From NCBI RefSeq assembly GCF_022009635.1, contig NZ_CP091716.1, positions 7,844,745 to 7,908,744 on the forward strand: a stretch of DNA of 64,000 bases. Reading direction: 5' to 3'. Both the position numbers and the translations under genes were made by a program. Source of the DNA: Variovorax paradoxus. GTDB lineage: Bacteria; Pseudomonadota; Gammaproteobacteria; Burkholderiales; Burkholderiaceae_C. How positions within the stretch are numbered: position 1 is the stretch's first letter; every line of letters begins with the position of its first letter. This document shows, one piece after another, positions 31,277 through 41,582 of the stretch. The notes under the pieces are model-generated. The model did not search any database. It saw only the letters and a program-made list of their open reading frames with translations, and was not told where the DNA came from.

Positions 31277-31742
31277 ATGCAAGCAACCTTCCCGGCATTC
31301 CGCCTCAACCGCAACGCCCTGTTCTACATGGGCCTCTTCGCCCTCCTGGCGTTCTTCCTGCTGGCCCCCCAGCACGCATTCGCCTCCGAGGGCACCGGCG
31401 GCTCTCTGCCGTATGAGAGCTGGCTGACCAACCTCCGCAACTCCGTCACCGGCCCGGTGGCCTTCGCGCTGTCGATCATCGGCATCGTGGTCGCCCGGCG
31501 GCATCCTGATCTTCGGCGGCGAACTCAACGGCTTCTTCCGCACGTTGATCTTCATCGTCCTGGTCATGGCCCTGCTGGTCGGCGCGCAGAACATGATGAG
31601 CACGTTCTTCGGCCGTGGCGCGGAAATCGCCGCCCTGACCGATGGCGCGCTGCACCAGGTCAAGGTCGCCGCGCTGGACGTGGCCGGCTTCCCCGGCGAA
31701 GCCGTCATGCGCTGGGCCGAGCGCGGCCACATCGCGGGGTAA
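31277..31742 (+). CDS. trbC: TrbC cyclic pilin precursor (frameshifted)
   Basis: TrbC is the IncP pilin precursor, about 154 residues after correction of one extra base near 31,495. A signal segment ([16 protein letters not shown]) precedes Ser37. Numbering the corrected protein puts Gly114 in FFGRG, followed by AEIA. In RP4 the mature pilin is the peptide ring closed between Ser37 and Gly114, with the AEIA tetrapeptide removed by TraF, so all processing sites are conserved here. The traF peptidase gene is not in the window. Confidence 0.93.
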
Positions 31743-31745
31743 GTC

Positions 31746-32057
31746 ATGGCTCTGCGCGCGATCCCCATCCGTAGGGCCGGCAACCGAGAAAACCTGTTCA
31801 TGGGCGGGGATCGTGAGCTGGTGATGTTCTCGGGCCTGCTGGCCGGCGCGCTGATTTTCAGCGCCCAAGAAGTGAGGGCAACGGTGTTCGGCATCGCCTT
31901 GTGGTTCGGCGCGCTCTTCGCGCTGCGCCTCATGGCGAAGGCCGATCCGAAGCTGCGACACGTGTACCTGCGGCACCGCCGGTACAAGCCGTACTACCCG
32001 GCTCGCAGCACGCCCTTCCGTGACAACACGCCGAGTCAAGGGAAGCAATACAAATGA
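31746..32057 (+). CDS. trbD: TrbD mating-pair formation protein (VirB3-like)
   Basis: Intact 103-residue inner-membrane protein with two hydrophobic stretches ([32 protein letters not shown]). Length and position match IncP TrbD. Its stop overlaps the trbE start. Confidence 0.94.
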
Positions 32058-34609
32058 TCGAAGCAATCGCAATTGCCATTGCTGTGCTCGGTGCGGTTCT
32101 GTTGCTCATCCTCTTTGCCCGCATCCGGGCTGTCGATGCCGAGCTGAAGCTCAAGAAGCATCGCGCCAAGGATGCCGGCCTGGCCGATCTGCTCAATTAC
32201 GCCGCCGTGGTCGATGACGGCGTGATCGTGGGCAAGAACGGCTCCTTTATGGCCGCCTGGCTGTACAAGGGTGATGACAACGCCAGCAGCACCGAGGAAC
32301 AGCGGGAAATGGTGTCGTTCCGCATCAACCAGGCCCTGGCGGGCCTGGGGAACGGCTGGATGGTGCATGTCGATGCTGTGCGTCGGCCTGCGCCGAACTA
32401 CTCGGAGCGGGGCGTGTCATCGTTCCCCGACTCCGTTTCCTTCGCCATTGACGAGGAACGCCGGCGCTTGTTCGAGGGCCTGGGCGCGATGTTCGAGGGC
32501 TACTTTGTCCTGACCGTCACGTGGTTCCCGCCAGTGCTGGCCCAGCGCAAGTTTGTCGAACTCATGTTCGATGACGATGCGGTGGCTCCCGACCATACGG
32601 CGCGCACTACGGGCCTGATTGCGCAGTTCAAGCGCGAGATCACCAGCCTGGAATCGCGCCTGTCCTCGGCGGTCAAGATGACGCGCCTGCGCGGCCAAAA
32701 AGTCGTGTCGGAAGAGGGCAGGGAAGTCACGCACGATGACTTCCTGAGCTGGTTGCAGTTCTGCGTGACGGGCCTCCATCACCCGGTCATGCTGCCCAGC
32801 AATCCGATGTACCTCGATGCGGTAATCGGCGGGCAAGAGCTGTGGGGCGGCGTCGTGCCCAAGATCGGGCGCAAGTTCATCCAGGTGGTCGCCATCGAAG
32901 GCTTCCCCTTGGAGTCAACGCCTGGGGTGCTCTCGGCCCTGGCCGAGCTGCCCAGCGAATACCGCTGGTCGAGCCGCTTCATCTTCATGGATCAGCACGA
33001 GTCCTTGAAGCACCTGGACAAGTTCCGCAAGAAGTGGAAGCAGAAGATTCGCGGCTTCTTCGATCAGGTGTTCAACACGAATACCGGCTCGATCAACCAG
33101 GACGCGGCCGCGATGGTCGGCGACGCCGAGGCGGCCATCGCCGAGGTCAACAGCGGCTTGGTGGCGGCCGGCTACTACACCAGCGTAGTCGTGCTGATGG
33201 ACGAGGATCGGGAGCGCCTGGCGGCCTCCGCGCTCCTGGTCGAGAAGGCCGTCAACCGCCTGGCCTTCGCGGCCCGTATCGAGACGATCAACACGCTCGA
33301 TGCGTACCTGGGCAGCTTGCCCGGCCACGGCGTCGAGAACGTGCGCCGGCCGCTCATCAACACGATGAACCTGGCCGACCTGCTGCCGACAAGCTCGATC
33401 TGGACGGGCAGCGCCACGGCTCCGTGCCCGATGTACCCGCCGCTGTCGCCGGCGCTCATGCACTGCGTGACGGTGGGCGCTACGCCGTTCCGCCTGAACC
33501 TGCACGTGCGCGACCTGGGCCACACCTTCATGTTCGGCCCGACCGGCGCAGGCAAATCGACGCACCTGGGCATCATCGCCGCGCAGCTCCGTCGCTACGC
33601 CGGCATGTCGATCTACGCCTTCGACAAGGGCATGTCGATGTACCCACTCGCGGCCGGCATCCGCGCGGCCACGAAGGGCAAGAGCGGCCTGCATTTCACG
33701 GTGGCCGCCGACGATGACCGCCTGGCGTTCTGCCCGCTCCAGTTCCTCGAAACGAAGGGGGATAGGGCCTGGGCGATGGAGTGGATCGACACCATCCTGG
33801 CGTTGAACGGCGTCAACACCACGCCGGCGCAGCGCAACGAGATCGGCAACGCGATCATGAGCATGCACGCCAGCGGCGCGCGCACGCTCTCCGAGTTCTC
33901 GGTGACGATTCAGGACGAGGCGATCCGCGAGGCCATCAAGCAGTACACGGTGGACGGCTCGATGGGCCACCTGCTCGACGCCGAAGAGGACGGCCTGTCG
34001 CTGTCCGACTTCACGGTGTTCGAGATCGAAGAGCTGATGAACCTGGGCGAGAAGTTCGCGCTGCCGGTGCTGCTCTACCTGTTCCGCCGCATCGAGCGCG
34101 CACTGAAAGGCCAGCCCTCCGTCATCATCCTGGACGAAGCCTGGTTGATGCTGGGCCACCGCGTTCCGCGCCAAGATCAGGAATGGCTCAAGGTGCTGCG
34201 CAAGGCCAACTGCCTTGTGCTGATGGCGACGCAAAGCCTCTCCGACGCGGCCAACTCGGGCATCTTGGACGTGATCGTGGAATCGACCGCGACCAAGATT
34301 TTCCTGCCTAACGTCTACGCCAGGGATGAGGACACATCGGCGCTCTATCGCCGTATGGGCCTCAACGCGCGTCAGATCGAAATCCTGGCGACTGCCATTC
34401 CGAAGCGTCAGTACTACTACGTCTCGGAGAACGGCCGCCGTCTCTATGACCTTGCCCTGGGGCCGATGGCCCTGGCCTTCGTCGGTGCGTCCGACAAGGA
34501 ATCGGTCGCCACCATCAAGAGCCTCGAAGCCAAGTTCGGCCACGAATGGGTGCATGAGTGGCTGGCCGGCCGTGGGCTGAATCTCAACGACTACCTGGAG
34601 GCCGCATGA
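32054..34609 (+). CDS. trbE: TrbE conjugative ATPase (VirB4-like)
   Basis: Intact 851-residue ATPase, the largest protein of the transfer channel. A short N-terminal hydrophobic anchor (AIAIAVLGAVLLLILF) precedes the VirB4 N-domain. Walker A GPTGAGKST is near residue 495 and Walker B SVIILDEAWLML near 688, followed by MATQSLSDAANSG. It powers pilus biogenesis and substrate transfer. It overlaps trbD and trbF by ATGA junctions. That a 2.5 kb gene is error-free shows indels are not uniformly dense. Confidence 0.96.
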   Translation: MIEAIAIAIAVLGAVLLLILFARIRAVDAELKLKKHRAKDAGLADLLNYAAVVDDGVIVGKNGSFMAAWLYKGDDNASSTEEQREMVSFRINQALAGLGNGWMVHVDAVRRPAPNYSERGVSSFPDSVSFAIDEERRRLFEGLGAMFEGYFVLTVTWFPPVLAQRKFVELMFDDDAVAPDHTARTTGLIAQFKREITSLESRLSSAVKMTRLRGQKVVSEEGREVTHDDFLSWLQFCVTGLHHPVMLPSNPMYLDAVIGGQELWGGVVPKIGRKFIQVVAIEGFPLESTPGVLSALAELPSEYRWSSRFIFMDQHESLKHLDKFRKKWKQKIRGFFDQVFNTNTGSINQDAAAMVGDAEAAIAEVNSGLVAAGYYTSVVVLMDEDRERLAASALLVEKAVNRLAFAARIETINTLDAYLGSLPGHGVENVRRPLINTMNLADLLPTSSIWTGSATAPCPMYPPLSPALMHCVTVGATPFRLNLHVRDLGHTFMFGPTGAGKSTHLGIIAAQLRRYAGMSIYAFDKGMSMYPLAAGIRAATKGKSGLHFTVAADDDRLAFCPLQFLETKGDRAWAMEWIDTILALNGVNTTPAQRNEIGNAIMSMHASGARTLSEFSVTIQDEAIREAIKQYTVDGSMGHLLDAEEDGLSLSDFTVFEIEELMNLGEKFALPVLLYLFRRIERALKGQPSVIILDEAWLMLGHRVPRQDQEWLKVLRKANCLVLMATQSLSDAANSGILDVIVESTATKIFLPNVYARDEDTSALYRRMGLNARQIEILATAIPKRQYYYVSENGRRLYDLALGPMALAFVGASDKESVATIKSLEAKFGHEWVHEWLAGRGLNLNDYLEAA

Positions 34610-35387
34610 GCATCGCCGACACCCTCAAGGGCTTGATCTTCAAGAAGCCCGCCAACTCCGCCGAGCCGCGCGATCCGCGCCGCTCGAAGGAACCGCTCGC
34701 CGGCGGCCGCCGTGCGGGCGAGGCCGAGAACCCTACCTGGCCGCGCGCCGCACCTGGAACGATCACGTGGGCGGCGTCGTCTCGCAGCGCCAAACCTGGC
34801 AGGTGATAGGCATCCTGTCGCTGTTGATCGCGCTGGCCGGCGTGGGTGGCGTGATCCACATCGGCAGCCAGTCGAAGTTCATCCCCTACGTGGTCGAGGT
34901 GGACAAGCTGGGCCAGACGGTGGCCGCCGGCCCGGTGCAGGCCGCAGGGAAGGCCGATCCGCGTGTCATCCACGCCGCCGTTGCGGACTGGATGAGCTGC
35001 GCGCGCATGGTGTCGCCTGACGTGGCCTTGCAGCGCAAGTGCGTGTTCAAGGCGTACTCGATGCTCGCCCCCAACGATCCGGCGACGCCAAAGATGAACG
35101 AGTGGTTGAACGGCACGCCCGATTCCAGCCCGTTCAAGCGCGCCGAGAAGGAAATGGTCAGCGTCGAGATCAAGACCGTCATCCCGCAAACGCCCGACAC
35201 CTGGCAAGTCGAGTGGGTGGAAACCACGCGCGACCGCCAAGGCACGCTGAAAGGTCAGCCCGTCACCTGGCGCGCGCTCGTGACTACCTACATCGCCGAG
35301 GTCACGCCCAACACCACCGATGAGCAACTGCGGAACAACCCGTTGAGCATCTACGTGCGTGATTACTCCTGGTCCCGCATCCAATGA
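34606..35387 (+). CDS. trbF: TrbF mating-pair formation protein (VirB8-like, frameshifted)
   Basis: About 260 residues, with a cytoplasmic N-terminus, one membrane segment (VIGILSLLIALAGVGGVIHI) and a periplasmic VirB8-type domain (SIYVRDYSWSRIQ at the end). A frameshift near 34,730 splits the first 45 residues from the rest. It bridges inner-membrane and core components of the channel. Confidence 0.93.
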
Positions 35388-35404
35388 ATTCGAGGTCATC
35401 CACC

Positions 35405-36303
35405 ATGAAGAAAACCCTCTCCGCTTTGATCGTGGGCGCTGCTGTGGCGGTGCCCTCCCTGGCTCTGGCCGCCCCTGGCGACGACATTGCCGACAAGTAT
35501 TTCAACAAGACCAACCCGACGCTGACCGCTCAAGAGCGCGCGGCGCTCGCCATCGCCAAACGGTGGGAAGCGGGGTCGGCGACCGGCATCAAGCCGGTGG
35601 CCGGCTCGGGCGGTGCCATCAAGTTCGTGTACGGCGCGCAGCAGCCGAGCATCGTTGCGCGGTGCTCCAGGTGTGCGACGTGGCCTTGCAGCCCGGCGAA
35701 CAAGTGAACTCGATCAACCTGGGCGACACGGCCAGGTGGACGGTGGAACCGGCCATCACCGGCAGCGGCGCGACCGAGGTTCAGCACCTCATCATCAAGC
35801 CGATGGACGTGGGCCTCGAAACCAGCCTGGTTGTGACCACGAACCGCCGCAGCTACCACTTCCGCCTGCGCTCGCATCGCACCGAGTACATGCCGCAAGT
35901 CTCGTTCACGTACCCCGAGGAAGCGCAAGCCAAGTGGGACGCGATCCAGCGCCGCGAGAAGCAGGAACGCACCGACAACACCCTGCCGGCGACGGGCGAG
36001 TACCTGGGCGATCTCTCGTTCGACTATGAGCTGTCCGGGTCGGCGAGCTGGAAGCCTGTGCGCGTCTACAACGATGGCCGCAAGACCATCATCGAAATGC
36101 CCGGCACGATGCAGCAGACCGAAGCGCCGACGCTCCTGGTCGTGCGCAAAGAGGGCGGCTTGTTCACCGACGACGAAACGGTGCTGGTCAATTACCGCGT
36201 GCAGGGCAATCGCTACATCGTGGACACGGTGTTTGACCACGCGATCCTGATTGCCGGTGTTGGCAGTAGCCAAGACCGCGTGACCATCAGCCGGAGGAAG
36301 TGA
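35405..36303 (+). CDS. trbG: TrbG mating-pair formation protein (VirB9-like, frameshifted)
   Basis: About 298 residues. The signal peptide is MKKTLSALIVGAAVAVPSLALA. The VirB9-like fold includes YGAQQPSIVCAVLQVCDVAL and NRRSYHFRLRSHRTEYMPQV. The frame shifts near 35,660. It forms the outer core complex with TrbH and TrbI. Confidence 0.93.
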
Positions 36304-36305
36304 CC

Positions 36306-36791
36306 ATGCGCAAGATCGTCTCTCTCGCGCTCGCCCTCGCCCTGGGCCTCGGCGGCTGCGCAACCACCAGCCAGTACGGCAACTTCGTCCAGTCGGCCGC
36401 GCTCGATCAGCAGAAGCTCGCCACCGACGCGGTGCAGCAGCTCGCCACGCTGTACGCGCCGGCGCGCACGCGCCTGGAGCTGCAACAGCCGACGCCCGAT
36501 CCGTTCGGCCAGGCGCTCGTCAAGTCGCTGCGCGACAAGGGCTATGCCCTCCTGGAGTACGCCCCGGCCGGCGCTTCCACGCAGGCCCCGGCCTCGGCGG
36601 CATCGCAGGCGAGCGCACCGGCCACCACGGCCGCGTCGGGCGGCCTGCCGTTGCGCTACGTGCTCGACCAGGCTGGCGACTCGAACCTGTACCGCCTGAC
36701 CTTGATGGTCGGCAATCAATCCATCACCCGCCCTTACCTGGCGCAAAACGGCACGTTCGCGCCGGCCGGGTACTGGGTGCGCAAGGAGTGA
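36306..36791 (+). CDS. trbH: TrbH lipoprotein (VirB7-like role)
   Basis: Intact 161-residue lipoprotein with lipobox LGGC near residue 17. It has a long Ala/Ser/Pro linker and a C-terminal domain LPLRYVLDQAGDSNLYRLTL. It takes the place of the outer-membrane lipoprotein of the mating-pair apparatus, next to TrbG and TrbI. Confidence 0.93.
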   Translation: MRKIVSLALALALGLGGCATTSQYGNFVQSAALDQQKLATDAVQQLATLYAPARTRLELQQPTPDPFGQALVKSLRDKGYALLEYAPAGASTQAPASAASQASAPATTAASGGLPLRYVLDQAGDSNLYRLTLMVGNQSITRPYLAQNGTFAPAGYWVRKE

Positions 36792-36795
36792 CGCC

Positions 36796-38212
36796 ATGAC
36801 AGAAAACGCCGATCAGATGGCACCTGACGCTTCGCCTGGCGAAGTGTCCAAGAAGGCGGGCGTCCGTCGCGTCAACAACATGCCCATGTACATCCTCGGC
36901 GGCGTCCTGCTGTCGTTCGTGCTGGTCATGGCCCTGGTCGCGGCGGATCGCGCGGCCAAGCAGAACGCGCCGGCGGACGGCCCCAAGGAGAAGGCCGGCA
37001 ACACGTCGATGTTCGCCAAGGAGATCGCAGGCGACAAGACCGGCGGCTTGATCGAGCCGGCAAGCCCGCTCAAGGTGCCCGACATGCCGACCGGCCCGGC
37101 GTCGGCTCCGCTGGAGATCGCGCGGCCGTCCAACCCGGACGCGCCGCCGGCCGCCGGCCAACCCCGGCAACCCGGGCCAGCCGGTGAACGACGACGAGGC
37201 CCAGCGCATCCGCATGGCGAAGATGCAGATGTTCGGCGAAGCCGTGAAGGCCAAGACCACCGTGCGCGTGGATGCCCCGCGTAGCAACGGCTCCGCGCCG
37301 GGTGGCCCGAGCACCTACACCGGCACGCCGCAGACGCGCGATGAAATGCTGAACCGCATCGCAGCGGTGCAGCAGCAAATCGACGCGCAGCGCAGCAACG
37401 ATCCGACCGCCGCCTATCAAGCACGCCTGGCGCAGATTCGCGGCATGGGCGTCGGTGGTGGCGGCGCGGCTCCGGCCGCCGGCGGCATGGGCGCGGGCGG
37501 TGCGCCGCAGCTCCTGCAAACCTCGACCAGCGGCGGCGGGCGCAACAGCATGGCGCAGTTCGGCCAAGGTGGGCAGGGCGACCGCTGGAAGCTGGATTCG
37601 CAGCCGGAAGCGCCGCGCACACCGTTCGAGCTGCGCGCGGGCTTCGTCGTGCCGGCCACGCTCATTTCGGGCATCAACTCCGATCTGCCGGGCCAAATCA
37701 TGGCCCAGGTCGCGCAGGACGTGTACGACACACCGACCGGCAAGCACCTGTTGATCCCGCAGGGATCGCGCCTCGTCGGCTCGTATTCGAGCGACGTGGC
37801 CTACGGCCAAGCGCGTGCTGGTTGCGTGGCAACGCATCGTGTTCCCCGATGGCAAGGCGATGGACATTGGCGCGATGCCAGGCGCGGACAGCGCGGGATA
37901 CGCGGGCTTCCACGACCAGGTGAACAACCACTATGTGCGCCTGTTCGGCTCGGCCTTCCTCATGTCCGGCGTGACAGCAGGCATCACCTACAGCCAACGC
38001 CAGAACCAGGCCACAAACACCTATGGCGCACCGAGCGCCAGCAGTGCCCTAAGCGAAGCCCTCGGCCAGCAGCTCGGCCAGGTTACGGCGCAACTCATCG
38101 CCAAGAACCTGAGCATTTCGCCGACGCTGGAAATTCGGCCGGGGTATCGCTTCAACGTCGTGGTCACGAAGGACATGACGTTTTCAAGCCGTACCGTTCC
38201 TTCGATTACTAA
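36796..38212 (+). CDS. trbI: TrbI mating-pair formation protein (VirB10-like, frameshifted)
   Basis: About 470 residues. A short cytoplasmic N-terminus, one membrane helix (YILGGVLLSFVLVMALV), a Pro-rich periplasmic linker, and a C-terminal VirB10 beta-barrel domain (AGFVVPATLISGINSDLPG, GKHLLIPQGSRLVGSY) are visible. Frameshifts lie near 37,165, 37,810 and in the T run near 38,182; correcting the last gives the expected end KPYRSFDY. It spans the envelope and joins inner- and outer-membrane parts. Confidence 0.93.
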
Positions 38213-38232
38213 CGCCATAGGAGAAAAGCACC

Positions 38233-38997
38233 ATGAAGCCGAAGTTTTTAGCCGCTAAATTGGCCCTCGTCATTGCTGTTTCGAGCACGCTGGCGGTCAC
38301 ACCTGTGCAGGCTGGCATCCCCGTCATCGACGGCACCAACCTGTCGCAGAACATCATGACGGCCATCGAATCGGTGGCCCAGACGCTCAAGCAAATTGAG
38401 CAGTACAGCACCCAGCTCCAGCAGTATCAAAACCAACTCCAGAACACGATGGCCCCGGCCGCGTATATCTGGGATCAGGCGCAATCGACCATCAACGGGT
38501 TGATGAACGCGGTCAACACGCTGGATTACTACAAGACCCAACTCGGCAGCCTGGACAGCTACATCGGCAAGTTCCAGGACGTGAACTACTACAAGAACTC
38601 GCCGTGCTTTACGGCGGCAGGGTGCTCCGACGCGGAACGCGCAGCACTTCGGAATGTGGCCCAGCTCGCGAGCGAGTCGCAGAAGAAGGCCAACGATGCC
38701 TTGTTCAAGGGCCTCGATAGGCAGCAAACGAATCTCACGGCCGATGCAGCGACGTTGCAGCGTCTTCAATCGGCAGCGCAGGGCGCGCAGGGCCAAATGC
38801 AGGCCATCGGCTACGCCAACCAGCTCGCCAGCCAGCAGGCCAACCAGCTCTTGCAGATTCGTGGCCTGCTGATCGCGCAGCAGAACGCGATGGCAACCAA
38901 GATGCAGGCCGACGCCGACAAGGAAGCCCAGCAGGCGGCAGCGGCCGCACAACTGCGCCAGGGCAGCTACCGGGCCAGCCCGGCGCGCACCTGGTAA
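38233..38997 (+). CDS. trbJ: TrbJ mating-pair formation protein (VirB5-like)
   Basis: Intact 254-residue exported protein with signal peptide (AAKLALVIAVSSTLAVTPVQA) and Gln-rich coiled-coil stretches (LKQIEQYSTQLQQYQNQLQN). It is the minor-pilin/VirB5 counterpart. A KorB operator lies inside codons 5-9. Confidence 0.94.
   Translation: MKPKFLAAKLALVIAVSSTLAVTPVQAGIPVIDGTNLSQNIMTAIESVAQTLKQIEQYSTQLQQYQNQLQNTMAPAAYIWDQAQSTINGLMNAVNTLDYYKTQLGSLDSYIGKFQDVNYYKNSPCFTAAGCSDAERAALRNVAQLASESQKKANDALFKGLDRQQTNLTADAATLQRLQSAAQGAQGQMQAIGYANQLASQQANQLLQIRGLLIAQQNAMATKMQADADKEAQQAAAAAQLRQGSYRASPARTW
38247..38259. promoter_or_regulatory. KorB operator inside the trbJ start region
   Basis: TTTAGCCGCTAAA occurs within the first codons of trbJ. 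An OB site at this place is also known in IncP backbones and is thought to act in KorB spreading rather than simple promoter repression. Confidence 0.85.
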
Positions 38998-39006
38998 GGG
39001 GGATTC

Positions 39007-39234
39007 ATGAAAGCAATCAAGGCTCTGTCCTTGGCCTCGGCCGCCCTCGTGGCGGCCTTGGTCGCCGGCTGCGACAACAAGCCGGCCACGGCCCCCATGC
39101 CGGAAGTGAACGACGAGAACTGCAAGCCCGAGAACATCGCCAAGATCGAGGACAAGGGCGTCCAGCAGGCTTTTTCGTCGCTGTGCTTGCGTCGTGGTGG
39201 GGATTTCAAGCCCAGCCCGAAACGCGAATGGTGA
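39007..39234 (+). CDS. trbK: TrbK entry-exclusion lipoprotein
   Basis: Intact 75-residue lipoprotein: signal MKAIKALSLASAALVAALVAG then the acylated Cys, and a small domain NCKPENIAKIEDKGVQQAF. In IncP plasmids TrbK in the recipient blocks entry of related plasmids. Signal wording is given by position here: residues 1-21 precede the Cys. Confidence 0.92.
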   Translation: MKAIKALSLASAALVAALVAGCDNKPATAPMPEVNDENCKPENIAKIEDKGVQQAFSSLCLRRGGDFKPSPKREW

Positions 39235-39244
39235 GGTGCTGACG

Positions 39245-40963
39245 ATGAGAATGCCAGCCAATCTAAAAACCCTCGCCCTGCCGCTGTTCGTCTGGCTGGC
39301 GTTCTTCGCGGTCGATGCCCACGCGGCCATCGACAACGCCGGCGTGTTCGATAGCGTGCTGGATCGCTACCAGGCCGCCGCGAGCGGCTGGGCCGGTGTC
39401 ATCACCACGGCCGCAACCTGGCTCTTCTGGACGCTGGTTGTGATCTCGATGGTCTGGACGTTCGGCATGATGGCCTTGCGCAAGGCCGACATTGGCGAGT
39501 TCTTCGCGGAGTTCGTCCGCTTCACGATCTTTACCGGCTTCTTCTGGTGGGCGCTAACCAACGGCCCTAACTTCGCCTCGTCCATCTATGCGTCGTTGCG
39601 GCAGCTCGCCGGCAACGCGACGGGCCTGGGCAATGCTCTGTCGCCCTCGGGCATCGTGGACGTGGGCTTTGCGATCTTCGACAAGGTGATGGATCAGTCC
39701 TCGGTGTGGTCGCCGGTGGACAGCATGGCCGGCATCCTCATGGCCGTGGCGATCCTGGTCATCCTGGCCCTGGTCGGTGTGAATATGCTTCTGCTGCTCG
39801 CGTCGGGCTGGGTGCTCGCCTACGGCGGCGTGTTCTTCCTCGGCTTCGGTGGTTCGCGCTGGACTTCCGACATGGCGATCAACTACTACAAGGTCGTCCT
39901 GGGCGTGGCCGCGCAGCTCTTCGCAATGGTGCTCCTGGTGGGCATCGGCAAGACCTTCCTCGATGACTACTACTCGCGCATGAGCGCCGGCATCAGCCTC
40001 AAGGAAATGGGCGTGATGCTGATCGTCGTCATCATCCTCTTGGCGTTGGTCAACAAGATTCCGCCGCTCATCGCCGGGATCATCACCGGCGCGAGCGTGG
40101 GCGGTGCCGGCATCGGCCAGTTCGGTGCAGGTGCTGCGTTGGGTGCCGCAGGCATGGCAGCAGCAGCGGCCGCGACCGGCGGCGCCGCTCTGGCCGCCGG
40201 CGCAGCCTCGGCCGCCGGTGGTGCCTCTGCCGTCATGGCCGCCTTCTCGAAGGCCAATGAGAACGTGTCGGCAGGCACGGACGTTATGTCGGCCTTCTCG
40301 GGCGGCGGCAGCTCGGGCGGCGGTGCGGGCGGCGGCGGCGACGCCGGCACCGGCAGCACGCCCTTCGCTCAGGCTGCGGGCTTTAGCGGCAGCTCCGGCG
40401 GTGGCTCTTCGTCGGGTGGCGGCAGCCCCTCGACCGGCAGCAGCTCGGGCAGCTCGAAGGGCGGCGATAAGGGCGGCGGCAAAGCCGACGCCGGCGGCCA
40501 GGGCAGCAGCTCGACGGCCAGCACCGGCAGCAGTGCCGACAAGGCCGCCAAGAACGAACCCAAGCCCGCCGGCGGGGCAGGGCAAGGGCAGCAGGCCGCA
40601 CCGGGCAGCACCGGCCCCGGCTTGCTCGCATCGGCCGCATCGGCCCTCGGCACGGCCGGCCGCATCGCCGCCGACGCCGGCGCGAACTTGGCGAAGGGAA
40701 CCGCCGATGTTGCCAAGGCCAAAGCCGCGAGCCTGCGCGAAGCCGCAGCCGAGCGGATCGCCGACACCACTGGCGGAAAGATCGCCGCCGCGATCAAGGC
40801 GCAAGGAAGCGGCACGGCCGAGAACATCGACGTGCCCGACCAGCAGCCCGCGCCGAGCTTCGGCGACAACAGCCTGGCAGGCGGCCCTGCCGATGCCGAT
40901 CCCGAGTCCGAAGTAGCTGCGTTCGCCAACCGCGAGCAAGGCCGCGACGGCACAACTGCGTAA
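39245..40963 (+). CDS. trbL: TrbL mating-pair formation protein (VirB6-like)
   Basis: Intact 572-residue polytopic inner-membrane protein. The N-terminal signal-like segment is followed by at least five hydrophobic helices up to about residue 300. A long low-complexity Gly/Ser/Ala tail (GGGSSGGGAGGGG region, 350-500) follows, as in other IncP TrbL proteins. It is the VirB6 counterpart of the channel. Confidence 0.94.
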   Translation: MRMPANLKTLALPLFVWLAFFAVDAHAAIDNAGVFDSVLDRYQAAASGWAGVITTAATWLFWTLVVISMVWTFGMMALRKADIGEFFAEFVRFTIFTGFFWWALTNGPNFASSIYASLRQLAGNATGLGNALSPSGIVDVGFAIFDKVMDQSSVWSPVDSMAGILMAVAILVILALVGVNMLLLLASGWVLAYGGVFFLGFGGSRWTSDMAINYYKVVLGVAAQLFAMVLLVGIGKTFLDDYYSRMSAGISLKEMGVMLIVVIILLALVNKIPPLIAGIITGASVGGAGIGQFGAGAALGAAGMAAAAAATGGAALAAGAASAAGGASAVMAAFSKANENVSAGTDVMSAFSGGGSSGGGAGGGGDAGTGSTPFAQAAGFSGSSGGGSSSGGGSPSTGSSSGSSKGGDKGGGKADAGGQGSSSTASTGSSADKAAKNEPKPAGGAGQGQQAAPGSTGPGLLASAASALGTAGRIAADAGANLAKGTADVAKAKAASLREAAAERIADTTGGKIAAAIKAQGSGTAENIDVPDQQPAPSFGDNSLAGGPADADPESEVAAFANREQGRDGTTA

Positions 40964-40980
40964 CCAAGGAGAGTCCAACC

Positions 40981-41569
40981 ATGAAGAAGAAACTGTTTGC
41001 CCTGGCCGCCCTCGTGGCAGCCCTCGGATCGACCGCCGGCACGGCCAGCGCGCAAGACGTGCTGACCGGCGACACGCGCCTGGCCTGCGAGGCGATCCTG
41101 TGCCTGTCGTCGGGCACGCGCCCGAGCGAATGCACGCCGTCGCTGTCGCGGTACTTCAACATCACGAAGCGCAAGCTGTCGGACACGATCCGCGCCCGCC
41201 TGAACTTCCTCCAGCTTTGCCCGGTGGCGAGCCAGACGCCGGAAATGCAGTCGCTCGTGTCGGCGATCTCGCGCGGCGCTGGCCGTTGCGACGCGCAGTC
41301 GCTGAACTCGACGTTGGTGATGTGGACGGGCGGCTACGACGATGGGCGCACGTACATCAGCAACCAGTTGCCTGACTACTGCGGGGCCTACACCGGCCAC
41401 GCCTACACCGACTTCGCCAGCAGCGGCACGCTGCCGCGCTATGTCGGGACGCCAGAGCAGGGGCGGGTATTGGGTCGAAGCGCGCGACTATGACCGCGCC
41501 TTGGCCGAGTACAACGAACGCATCCGGCGCGAGGACGAAGAGCGCCGCCGTCAGTCCTGGCTGAACTGA
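40981..41569 (+). CDS. trbM: TrbM (frameshifted)
   Basis: About 195 residues. It has a signal peptide (LFALAALVAALGSTAGTASA) and a cysteine-rich mature part typical of TrbM (CEAILCLSSGTRPSECTPSL). The frame slips near 41,465 (one base) and resumes GYWVEARDYDRALAEYNERI. TrbM is not essential for transfer in RP4; its exact role is unknown. Confidence 0.9.
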
Positions 41570-41582
41570 GGGAGGGGAGGGC

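Noticed and set aside
39245..40963. The Gly/Ser-rich tail of TrbL considered as a silk-like or repeat protein
   Set aside because: IncP TrbL proteins normally have such a low-complexity C-terminus.
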